NCBI GenBank assembly: GCA_937874275.1
Contig: CALNAU010000165.1
Span: forward strand, 1 to 7,198
DNA: 7,198 bases
Reading direction: 5' to 3'
Origin: an uncultured Clostridia bacterium
GTDB lineage: Bacteria; Bacillota; Clostridia; Christensenellales; Aristaeellaceae
A model generated the notes under the pieces. It saw nothing but the letters and a program-made list of their open reading frames with translations. It was not told the origin of the DNA and did not search any database. Shown one piece after another: positions 1-5,867 of the stretch (positions are counted from its first letter, which is position 1; each line of letters opens with the position of its first letter). Position numbers and translations under genes: made by a program.

Positions 1-62
1 CCTACCAGTTTAAGCAGGCGGAAATCGAGGCCCTGATGGGCAGAATGCGGGAGGCACTGTGA
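1..62 (+). CDS. hisG: ATP phosphoribosyltransferase, short form, C-terminal end (partial)
   Basis: Only the last 19 codons are in the window, read in the frame that begins at base 3 and ends with TGA at 60-62. They give YQFKQAEIEALMGRMREAL. This resembles the C-terminus of short-form HisG as I remember it from Bacillus subtilis, where a SYRMKDDVIDEMASRL-type stretch closes the protein. HisG catalyses the committed first step of histidine synthesis, condensing ATP with PRPP. Its position immediately before hisD, with a 4-base overlap, is the usual place for hisG in Firmicutes operons. Short-form HisG needs the regulatory partner HisZ, which would be expected further upstream but cannot be seen here. 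The identification rests on a short match plus context; another his gene is the main alternative. Confidence 0.75.
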   Translation, partial: YQFKQAEIEALMGRMREAL

Positions 63-1345
63 TTCGGATACTGTACGCGGACGGGGAGACCCGTCAGAGC
101 ATATTCGGCCAAGGGGAGGAAGCCGCGGCGCCAAGTGAGGCCGTGGCCGGCATCATCAAGCGCGTGCGCGATGAGGGCGACGCGGCGGTGCTGGACCTGA
201 CCGAGCGCTACGACGGCTGCAGGCTGGAGACGCTGCTTGTCAGCCCCCAGGAGATGGACGAGGCCATGGCTGCGGTGCCCCCCGAATTTGTGGACATCAT
301 GCGTGCCGCCGCCCGCAACATCCGCGCCTACCACGAGCGCCAGGTGCGCCACGGCTTTCTGCTGGACGACCGGGAGGGGTTGACCACCGGGCAGCGCATG
401 GTGCCTATTGAGCGCGTGGGGCTGTATGTGCCCGGCGGCACGGCGGCCTATCCCTCCTCGGTGCTGATGAACGCCATCCCGGCGATGATTGCGGGCTGTC
501 CCCGCATCATCATGGCCACGCCGCCCGGCCCCGATGGGCGCATCAACGCGGGCATCCTGGCCGCGGCGCAGGTGGCCGGCATCACCGAGGTATACAAGAT
601 GGGCGGCGCGCAGGCAGTGGCGGCGATGGCCTATGGCACAAACAGCGTGCCGCGGGTGGACAAAATCGTGGGCCCCGGCAACGCGTGGGTGGCCGAGGCC
701 AAGCGGCAGGTATATGGGCAGGTGGGCATCGATATGATTGCCGGGCCCAGCGAAATCCTGATCATCGCCGACGGGGCGAGCGACCCGCGCCACGTGGCCG
801 CCGACCTGTTGAGCCAGGCCGAGCACGACCGGCAGGCCGCCGCCGTGCTGGTGACCGAAAGCGAAGCGCTGGCGCAGGCCGTGCAGCAGGAGGTGGAGCG
901 CCAGCTGGTTACCCTGCCCCGGCAGGATATCGCGCGGGCGTCCATCGAGCGCAACGGCAAAATCATCGTCACCCGTGACATGATGGAGGCGGTGGACATG
1001 GCCAACCGCATCGCGCCCGAGCACCTGGAGCTGTGCGTGGACGCGCCCTTTGACCTGCTGCCCCGCATCGTCAACGCGGGCAGCGTGTTCCTGGGCCGCT
1101 GGTGCCCGGAGGCCATGGGCGATTATTTCGCCGGGCCCAACCACACGCTGCCCACCAGCGGCACGGCGCGGTTTTCAAGCGCGCTGTCGGTGGATGATTT
1201 TGTCAAGAAAATACAGTTCAGCTACTATACCAAGGAGGCACTGCGCCGGGAGAAGGACGGGGTGGCCCTGTTTGCCCGCATGGAGGGGCTGGAGGCCCAT
1301 GCCCGCAGCGCGCTGAGCCGCTTTGAGGGGGAGGAACAGCCATGA
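59..1345 (+). CDS. hisD: Histidinol dehydrogenase
   Basis: The 428-residue product has the normal family length. HisD is a cytoplasmic zinc enzyme that oxidises L-histidinol to L-histidine in two NAD-dependent steps, the last reactions of the pathway. The glycine-rich segment VPGGTAAYPSSVLMNAIPA lies at about residues 124-142. The zinc ligands expected from the E. coli enzyme are all present: Q253 and H256 in LSQAEHD, D355 in MGDYFAGPNH, and H414 in LEAHARS. The catalytic pair E321-H322 sits in APEHLEL, and PNHTLPTSGTAR follows at 360-371. The start is a GTG at 59-61 that overlaps the hisG stop as GTGA, with a GGGAGG ribosome site 4 bases upstream. No canonical start closer to the conserved N-terminus fits as well. 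The long antisense frame over this gene is a composition artefact. Confidence 0.97.
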   Translation: MIRILYADGETRQSIFGQGEEAAAPSEAVAGIIKRVRDEGDAAVLDLTERYDGCRLETLLVSPQEMDEAMAAVPPEFVDIMRAAARNIRAYHERQVRHGFLLDDREGLTTGQRMVPIERVGLYVPGGTAAYPSSVLMNAIPAMIAGCPRIIMATPPGPDGRINAGILAAAQVAGITEVYKMGGAQAVAAMAYGTNSVPRVDKIVGPGNAWVAEAKRQVYGQVGIDMIAGPSEILIIADGASDPRHVAADLLSQAEHDRQAAAVLVTESEALAQAVQQEVERQLVTLPRQDIARASIERNGKIIVTRDMMEAVDMANRIAPEHLELCVDAPFDLLPRIVNAGSVFLGRWCPEAMGDYFAGPNHTLPTSGTARFSSALSVDDFVKKIQFSYYTKEALRREKDGVALFARMEGLEAHARSALSRFEGEEQP

Positions 1346-2406
1346 GCCGTTTCATGGGCGCGCGCTACAGCATGTTTGACGCCTATACGCCGGGCGAGCA
1401 GCCACAGGACAGGCGATACATCAAGCTCAACACCAACGAATCGCCCTACCCGCCGTCGCCCAAGGTGCGCCAAGCGCTGAACGCCGATGAGGTGGAGGCT
1501 CTGCGCCTGTACCCGGACCCGGAGTGCGGGGCCCTGCGGGCCAGCATGGCGGCCCAGCTGGGCCTGGATGAAAACCAGTTGCTGTGCGGCAATGGCTCGG
1601 ACGAGCTGCTCAGCTTCGCCTTCATGGCGTGGGGCAGCCGGGGCGCGGCCTTTGCCGATGTGACCTACGGCTTGTACCGGGTGCTGGCCGACCTGCACCA
1701 GGTGAAGGTGACCAACGTGCCGCTGCGCGATGGCTTTGCGCTGGACGACAGGGATTACCTGGGGCTCAACCGCCTCATCGTCATCGCCAACCCCAACGCG
1801 CCGACGGGCATGGCGCTCAAGCCCAGGCAGCTGGCCTACATCGCCGAGCAAAACCCGGATGGTGTGGTGCTGGTGGATGAGGCGTATGTGGACTTTGGCG
1901 CGGAGAGCTGCCTGCCGCTGATTGGCCGCTATGACAACCTGTGCGTGGTGCAGACATACTCCAAATCCCGCTCGCTGGCGGGGGCGCGGCTGGGCTTTGC
2001 AGCAGGGCAGGCGGAGTTGATCCGCGACCTGAAGAAAATCAAGAACGCCATCAACCCCTACAACGTAAGCCGCCTGACACAGCGTGCGGGCATCGCCGCG
2101 ATGGAGGACGAGGATTATTATCTGCTCAACGCCCGGGCCATCATGCAGGCGCGGGACAATACAGCGCGTGCCCTGCAGGCCATGGGGTTTGAGGTGCTGC
2201 CCTCCCGGGCCAACTTCCTGTTCGCCAGGCACGCGGGCATCGGTGGCGCGGCGCTGTATATGGCGCTTAAAAAGCGCGGCGTGCTGGTGCGCCACTTCGG
2301 CGCGGAGCGCATCAAGGACTATATCCGCATCTCGGTGGGCAGTCAGGAGCAGATGACCGCGTTTTTGGACGCGGTGCGGGAAATCATGGGAGGCATCAAG
2401 GCATGA
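1342..2406 (+). CDS. hisC: Histidinol-phosphate aminotransferase
   Basis: The 354-residue product belongs to the class I/II PLP-dependent aminotransferases and transfers an amino group from glutamate to imidazole-acetol phosphate, giving histidinol phosphate. Recognisable motifs in order are LNTNESPYPPSP (29-40), CGNGSDELL (82-90), NPNAPTG with N152, VLVDEAYVDF with D179 and Y182 that contact the cofactor, and the Schiff-base lysine K208 in YSKSRSLAGARLGF with phosphate-binding R216. The substrate-carboxylate arginine R329 lies in YIRISVGSQEQM. The start ATG overlaps the hisD stop as ATGA and has GGAGG seven bases upstream. The family includes close paralogues acting on aromatic amino acids, but the operon position makes HisC the firm choice. 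Nothing is truncated or missing. Confidence 0.96.
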   Translation: MSRFMGARYSMFDAYTPGEQPQDRRYIKLNTNESPYPPSPKVRQALNADEVEALRLYPDPECGALRASMAAQLGLDENQLLCGNGSDELLSFAFMAWGSRGAAFADVTYGLYRVLADLHQVKVTNVPLRDGFALDDRDYLGLNRLIVIANPNAPTGMALKPRQLAYIAEQNPDGVVLVDEAYVDFGAESCLPLIGRYDNLCVVQTYSKSRSLAGARLGFAAGQAELIRDLKKIKNAINPYNVSRLTQRAGIAAMEDEDYYLLNARAIMQARDNTARALQAMGFEVLPSRANFLFARHAGIGGAALYMALKKRGVLVRHFGAERIKDYIRISVGSQEQMTAFLDAVREIMGGIKA

Positions 2407-2990
2407 GACAGGCGCACATCACACGCCAGACCAAGGAAACAGATATCGCCCTGATGCTGGCGCTGGACGGCACCGGGGCGTGCGAGGTGGATACGGGATG
2501 CGGGTTTCTGGACCACATGCTGGAGGCACTGGGCCGCCACGCGCTGGTGGACCTGCGCGTGACCTGCAAGGGCGATACGCGGGTGGACGACCACCACACG
2601 GTGGAGGATGTGGGCATTGTGCTGGGTATGGCGCTGCGCCAGGCGTTGGGCGACAAGCGGGGCATCACCCGCTATGGCGACAGCCTGCTGCCCATGGATG
2701 AGGCGCTGGTGCTGGCGGCGGTGGATCTGTCCGGGCGCGCGTATTTGCAGTACGACCTGGACATTCCCACGCAGAAGGTGGGTACCTTTGACACCGAGCT
2801 GGTGCGCGAGTTCTTTCTGGCGCTGACGCGGGAGGCCGGCATCACGCTGCACCTGCGGCAGCTGGCCGGGCAAAACAGCCACCACATCATCGAGGCCGCC
2901 TTCAAGGGCTTTGCCCGGGCGCTGCGCCAGGCCGTGGCGCAGGACGCCGCACTGGCCGGCCGCATCAACAGCACGAAGGGCGCCCTATGA
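2403..2990 (+). CDS. hisB: Imidazoleglycerol-phosphate dehydratase (single-domain)
   Basis: The 195-residue product matches the monofunctional IGP dehydratase, the Mn-dependent enzyme that removes water from imidazole glycerol phosphate to give imidazole-acetol phosphate. Metal-binding histidine and acid motifs are clear: GCGFLDHML with H38, DDHHTVED at 62-69 with H64, H65 and E68, and NSHHIIEAAFK at 158-168 with H160, H161 and E164. The C-terminal STKG signature is at 190-193. It lacks the HAD-type histidinol-phosphatase domain fused to HisB in enterobacteria, so a separate phosphatase (HisN, HisK/PHP type or similar) must be encoded elsewhere. The start ATG overlaps the hisC stop as ATGA, with GGGAGG nine bases upstream. 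Confidence 0.97.
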   Translation: MRQAHITRQTKETDIALMLALDGTGACEVDTGCGFLDHMLEALGRHALVDLRVTCKGDTRVDDHHTVEDVGIVLGMALRQALGDKRGITRYGDSLLPMDEALVLAAVDLSGRAYLQYDLDIPTQKVGTFDTELVREFFLALTREAGITLHLRQLAGQNSHHIIEAAFKGFARALRQAVAQDAALAGRINSTKGAL

Positions 2991-3601
2991 TCGCCATTGT
3001 GGACTATGGGGTGGGCAACCTGTTTTCGCTGCTGTGCAGCCTGAAGGCGATGGGTGCGCCAGCCGAGGTGACCGGCGACGCGTCGCGCATCGCCGCGGCA
3101 GAGCGGCTGATATTGCCCGGCGTGGGCGCATTTGGCGACGCGCGGGACAAGCTGCGCCGCACCGGGCTGGACGACGTGGTGATGCGCGAAGCGCGGGCGG
3201 GCAAGCCGCTGCTGGGCATCTGCCTGGGCATGCAAATGCTGCTGGATGAGGGGCTGGAGTTTGGCACCCACAAGGGCCTGGGGCTCATCCCCGGGCGCGT
3301 GGTGCCCATGCAGGGCGCTGTGCCCGCCGGGCTCAAAATTCCCCAGATTGGCTGGAACGCGCTGCAGATGGACAACCCGCCGCACCGCATGTTCCACCAC
3401 ATCATGCAGGGGGCGCACATGTACTTTGTGCACAGCTACTACGCTGCCAACTGCCCGGATGTGACCGCCACCTGCGAGTATGGCATCCCCATCGCGGCGG
3501 CTGTGGCGCGCGACAATGTATGGGGCTGCCAGTTTCACCCGGAAAAAAGCGGCGCTGCGGGCCTGATGGTGCTGCGCGCCTTCTGTGAGGAGGACATATG
3601 A
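2987..3601 (+). CDS. hisH: Imidazole glycerol phosphate synthase, glutamine amidotransferase subunit
   Basis: The 204-residue product is a class I (triad) glutaminase. It hydrolyses glutamine and channels ammonia through HisF for the synthesis of IGP and AICAR. The N-terminal signature IVDYGVGNLFSL is at 4-15 and LPGVGAFGDA at 43-52. The nucleophile C79 lies in GICLGMQML, and the other triad members H184 and E186 lie in CQFHPEKSG. FVHSYY (147-152) is also typical of HisH. The gene lies directly between hisB and hisA. Its ATG overlaps the hisB stop as ATGA. The upstream ribosome site is weak (only an AAGGG-like stretch), so translation probably depends on coupling to hisB. Confidence 0.96.
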   Translation: MIAIVDYGVGNLFSLLCSLKAMGAPAEVTGDASRIAAAERLILPGVGAFGDARDKLRRTGLDDVVMREARAGKPLLGICLGMQMLLDEGLEFGTHKGLGLIPGRVVPMQGAVPAGLKIPQIGWNALQMDNPPHRMFHHIMQGAHMYFVHSYYAANCPDVTATCEYGIPIAAAVARDNVWGCQFHPEKSGAAGLMVLRAFCEEDI

Positions 3602-4311
3602 TACTCTACCCGGCCATTGATATCCTGGGCGGACAGGCCGTGCGCCTGTACCAGGGGGATTACGAACAAAAGACCGTCTATGATGAGGACCCGCTGCGCG
3701 TGGCCAAACAGTTTGAGGCGGCTGGCGCCACCCATGTGCACCTGGTGGACCTGGACGGCGCGCGCGAGGGCGAGATGCGCAGCTTTGAGGTGGTGCGCCG
3801 CATCGTGCGGGGTACCGGCATGTTTGTGCAGCTGGGCGGCGGCATCCGCGATATGCAGACCGCCGAAAACTACCTGGATTGCGGCGTGCGCCGCATTATC
3901 TTGGGCACCGCCGCGGTGGAGAATCAATCCTTCCTGCGGGAGGCGGTGCGCACCTGGGGCGGGCATGTGGCCGTGGGGGTGGACATATTGGATGGCCGCG
4001 TGGCCACCAAGGGCTGGACGCAGATATCCGACCTGGGGATGGAAGACCTGCTGGACGCCCTGAGCGACATGGGGGTCAAGACGCTGATTGCCACCGACAT
4101 CAGCCGCGATGGCGCCATGCGCGGCACCAACCTGTCGCTGTACGCGCACATCGCCCGGCAGTGGAACTTTCAGGTCATCGCCTCCGGCGGGGTGACCACC
4201 CTCAAGGAGGTGCTGGCGCTGCGCGACCTGGACCTGCATGGGGCCATCGTGGGCCGTGCGCTGTACACCGGGGCCATCAACCTCAAAGAGGCATTGGAGG
4301 CCGTGCATTGA
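3598..4311 (+). CDS. hisA: ProFAR isomerase (phosphoribosylformimino-AICAR-phosphate isomerase)
   Basis: The 237-residue product is a (beta/alpha)8 barrel that performs the Amadori rearrangement of ProFAR to PRFAR. The N-terminal motif YPAIDILGGQAVRL carries catalytic D8. VGVDILDGRVATKGW carries the second catalytic acid D129, and T166 in LIATDISRDG matches the family threonine. The two phosphate-binding loops are QLGGGIRD (78-85) and ASGGVTTLKEV (195-205), showing the internal two-fold repeat shared with HisF. Its ATG overlaps the hisH stop as ATGA and is preceded by GAGGAGG at 3587-3593. PriA- or TrpF-like bifunctionality cannot be judged from sequence alone, and nothing points to it in this operon. 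Confidence 0.96.
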   Translation: MILYPAIDILGGQAVRLYQGDYEQKTVYDEDPLRVAKQFEAAGATHVHLVDLDGAREGEMRSFEVVRRIVRGTGMFVQLGGGIRDMQTAENYLDCGVRRIILGTAAVENQSFLREAVRTWGGHVAVGVDILDGRVATKGWTQISDLGMEDLLDALSDMGVKTLIATDISRDGAMRGTNLSLYAHIARQWNFQVIASGGVTTLKEVLALRDLDLHGAIVGRALYTGAINLKEALEAVH

Positions 4312-5093
4312 TTACCAAGCGCATCATCCCCTGCCTGGACGTGCGCGCGGGCCAGGTGGTCAAGGGGCGGCAGTTCGAGAACATCCGGGATGTGGCCTCG
4401 CCCGTGGACCTGGCGCGCCGCTACAGCGCGGAGGGTGCTGACGAGCTGGTATTTTATGACATCACGGCGTCGGCGGAGGGGCGTAAACTGTTCACCGACG
4501 TGCTGCGCGAAACCGCGGCGCAGGTGTTTATCCCGCTGACGGTGGGCGGCGGCATTGAGTCGCTGGACGACTTTGAGCGGGTGCTGGCCTGCGGCGCCGA
4601 CAAGGTGAGCGTCAACAGCGGCGCGGTGAAGAACCCGGAGCTTATTGGCCAGGCCGCGCGGCGCTATGGCAGCCAGTGCGTGGTCCTCAGCTGCGATGTG
4701 AAGCGCGTGGGCGACGGCTTTCACGTGTTTGTGAAGGGTGGCCGCGAGGATACCGGCATGGACGCCATCCAGTGGATGCGCCGGGGCGAGGCCCTGGGCG
4801 CGGGCGAGCTGGTGGTCAACTCCATCGATACCGACGGCGTGAAACAGGGCTTTGATTTGGCGCTGCTGCGGCTGGTAACCGAGGCTGTGAACATCCCGGT
4901 CATCGCGTCGGGCGGCGCCGGCAGCGCGCAGCATTTTGTGGACCTGTTCCGCCAGATTCCAGGCGTGGACGCGGGCCTGGCGGCTTCGGTGTTTCATTAT
5001 GGTGAGCTGAGCATCCCCGGGCTCAAGCGCACGCTGGCGGACGCGGGGATCAATGTGAGGATGGCTTATGAATCCGGACAGCCTGAAGTTTGA
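4308..5093 (+). CDS. hisF: Imidazole glycerol phosphate synthase, cyclase subunit (TTG start)
   Basis: The 261-residue product is the barrel subunit that uses ammonia from HisH to turn PRFAR into IGP and AICAR. The start is assigned to TTG at 4308-4310, giving (M)ITKRIIPCLDVRAGQVVKG. It overlaps the hisA stop as TTGA and has GGAGG at 4296-4300, seven bases upstream. The open frame extends far upstream from 3879, but that part only overlaps hisA in another frame and has no HisF homology. Catalytic D11 and D130, K99 and D176 fall at the exact positions known for Thermotoga HisF. LTVGGGIES (77-85) and VIASGGAGS (198-206) are the phosphate loops. The second aspartate sits in VVLSCDVKR rather than the commoner VVAIDAKR. 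The C-terminal tail beyond GINVRM is slightly long, because the frame continues over the start of hisIE. Confidence 0.95.
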   Translation: MITKRIIPCLDVRAGQVVKGRQFENIRDVASPVDLARRYSAEGADELVFYDITASAEGRKLFTDVLRETAAQVFIPLTVGGGIESLDDFERVLACGADKVSVNSGAVKNPELIGQAARRYGSQCVVLSCDVKRVGDGFHVFVKGGREDTGMDAIQWMRRGEALGAGELVVNSIDTDGVKQGFDLALLRLVTEAVNIPVIASGGAGSAQHFVDLFRQIPGVDAGLAASVFHYGELSIPGLKRTLADAGINVRMAYESGQPEV

Positions 5094-5724
5094 CGCGCGA
5101 GGGCTCATCCCCGCCATTGTGCAGGACGCGGACAACGGCCGCGTGCTGATGCTGGGCTACATGAACCGTGAAAGCCTGGGCAAGACGCTGGACAGCGGGC
5201 GGTGCTGGTTTTTCAGCCGCTCGCGCGGCCAATTGTGGCTCAAGGGCGCGACCAGCGGCCACTATTTGGATGTGGTCAGCGTGGACGCAGACTGCGATGG
5301 CGACGCGCTGCTGGTGCGCGCCCGGCCGCAGGGGCCCACCTGCCATACCGGCGAAGTCAGCTGCTTTCATAACCCATTGCTGGAAGGCGAGCCCGCCTTC
5401 AGCCTGCAGGCACTGTACGACCTTATCCAGGGCCGCAAGACGGAAAAGAAGGAAGGCAGCTACACCACCTACCTGTTTGAGAAGGGGCTGGACAAAATCC
5501 TCAAAAAGGTGGGTGAGGAGAGCACCGAGGTCGTCGTCGCCGGCAAGGGTGGCGATAAAGCTGAGACCATCTACGAGATTGCCGACCTGTGCTACCACGT
5601 GCTGGTGCTGATGGCGCAGATGGACATCCCGGTGGAGGTGGTCACCCGCGAGCTGGCCAACCGCCATGTGGTGGACAAGAAGACCAAACAGGAGACTGCC
5701 CGAGCGCAGGAGACCGGTCAATAG
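5068..5724 (+). CDS. hisIE: Bifunctional phosphoribosyl-AMP cyclohydrolase / phosphoribosyl-ATP pyrophosphatase
   Basis: The 218-residue product fuses HisI (about residues 1-110) to HisE (about 113-205), the enzymes for the third and second steps of the pathway. HisI is shown by GRVLMLGYMNRESL, WFFSRSRGQLWLKGATSGH, the metal-binding DADCDGDALL (D75, C76, D77, D79), and C92 and C99 in GPTCHTGEVSCF. HisE is shown by SYTTYLFEKGLDKILKKVGEESTEVVVA and ETIYEIADLCYHVLVLM, the helical acidic core of the MazG-like pyrophosphohydrolases. The ATG at 5068 has GTGAGG seven bases upstream and overlaps hisF by 26 bases, a longer overlap than the 4-base junctions elsewhere in the operon. It is the last his gene here and ends with TAG. 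No convincing U-rich terminator follows immediately. Confidence 0.97.
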   Translation: MNPDSLKFDARGLIPAIVQDADNGRVLMLGYMNRESLGKTLDSGRCWFFSRSRGQLWLKGATSGHYLDVVSVDADCDGDALLVRARPQGPTCHTGEVSCFHNPLLEGEPAFSLQALYDLIQGRKTEKKEGSYTTYLFEKGLDKILKKVGEESTEVVVAGKGGDKAETIYEIADLCYHVLVLMAQMDIPVEVVTRELANRHVVDKKTKQETARAQETGQ

Positions 5725-5731
5725 TCGCGAA

Positions 5732-5747
5732 TGTTTCACGTGAAACA
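5732..5747. other. parS centromere-like site (ParB/Spo0J binding)
   Basis: TGTTTCACGTGAAACA is a perfect 16-bp palindrome and fits the bacterial parS consensus TGTTNCACGTGAAACA at every position. Flanking A and T extend the symmetry to 18 bp (5731-5748), and CGCG lies just outside on both sides (5726-5729 and 5749-5752), with one unpaired A. It starts eight bases after the hisIE stop codon. ParB (Spo0J) dimers load on such sites as CTP-dependent clamps and spread into flanking DNA to help segregate the origin region and recruit SMC. Sites of this kind usually cluster near oriC, so the locus is probably origin-proximal. The extended stem could also act as a weak transcript-end hairpin, but only a short T run follows at 5757-5760. 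Confidence 0.93.
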
Positions 5748-5788
5748 TCGCGCCGATTTTGCACAAAGCAAGCAGAAAAGGAGATATT

Positions 5789-5800
5789 GTTACATGTAAC
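5789..5800. promoter_or_regulatory. 12-bp perfect palindrome, possible operator
   Basis: GTTACATGTAAC reads the same on both strands. It lies 16-27 bases upstream of the TATACT box, where a regulator could overlap a -35 region. Its centre contains ATG immediately followed by TAA, preceded by AAGGAG at 5778-5783, which forms a start-stop mini-frame. A chance 12-bp palindrome is not rare enough to prove function, and no regulator is identifiable. Confidence 0.3.
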
Positions 5801-5815
5801 GCCGTATGCGGTGGG

Positions 5816-5821
5816 TATACT
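5816..5821 (+). promoter_or_regulatory. Possible -10 element (TATACT) before the membrane-protein gene
   Basis: TATACT matches the sigma-70/SigA -10 consensus at five of six positions in an otherwise GC-rich setting. Transcription would begin near 5828 and give a leader of about 40 bases that includes the hairpin and the AGGAGG site. No good -35 hexamer occurs at 16-18 bases upstream and there is no properly spaced TGn extension, so the promoter would be weak or activator-dependent. Read-through from the his operon is the alternative source of transcripts. Confidence 0.35.
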
Positions 5822-5837
5822 GTGTGTGTCAATCATC

Positions 5838-5852
5838 CGGGGCCACGCCCCG
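5838..5852 (+). other. GC-rich stem-loop in the leader of the membrane-protein gene
   Basis: CGGGGC at 5838-5843 pairs perfectly with GCCCCG at 5847-5852 across a CAC loop. No T run follows, so this is not a normal terminator. It sits only four bases before the AGGAGG ribosome site and could affect ribosome access or protect the mRNA end. That role is inference. Confidence 0.4.
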
Positions 5853-5856
5853 CGTC

Positions 5857-5862
5857 AGGAGG
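5857..5862 (+). promoter_or_regulatory. Strong ribosome binding site AGGAGG that decides the next start
   Basis: AGGAGG is a full anti-16S match. The only possible initiation triplet at a normal distance is ATA at 5868-5870, five bases downstream and in frame with the long coding region. The nearest in-frame standard alternative downstream, TTG at 5880, is 17 bases away. Confidence 0.6.
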
Positions 5863-5867
5863 AACAC

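Noticed and set aside
2..1144. 380-residue open frame on the minus strand over hisD
   Set aside because: It is antisense to a gene with complete catalytic motifs. It is histidine-, arginine- and glycine-rich low-complexity translation, typical of GC-rich shadow frames, with no family resemblance.
3879..4307. N-terminal extension of the hisF frame back to 3879
   Set aside because: This stretch is hisA read in another frame. HisF homology begins exactly at TTG 4308, which has its own ribosome site.
4719..4727. TTTCACGTG inside hisF as a second parS site
   Set aside because: Only one half matches; the bases after the centre (TTTGT) do not give the AAACA half, and the sequence is constrained as HisF coding.
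1225..5135. Several minus-strand frames of 180-356 residues over hisC to hisF
   Set aside because: All lie antisense to well-supported his genes and show the same composition-driven shadow pattern with no recognisable domains.
5726..5760. parS-flanking hairpin as the his operon terminator
   Set aside because: The stem is plausible, but only four T residues follow, several bases after the stem, so the palindrome is better explained as parS.
5589..5786. N-terminal extension of the membrane-protein frame over hisIE and parS
   Set aside because: It overlaps HisE coding sequence in a different frame, includes the VSRET shadow of the parS palindrome, and has no membrane-protein character.
5050..5832. 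260-residue minus-strand frame containing MFHVKHS
   Set aside because: The FHVKH peptide is simply the parS palindrome translated, and the rest is antisense to hisIE.
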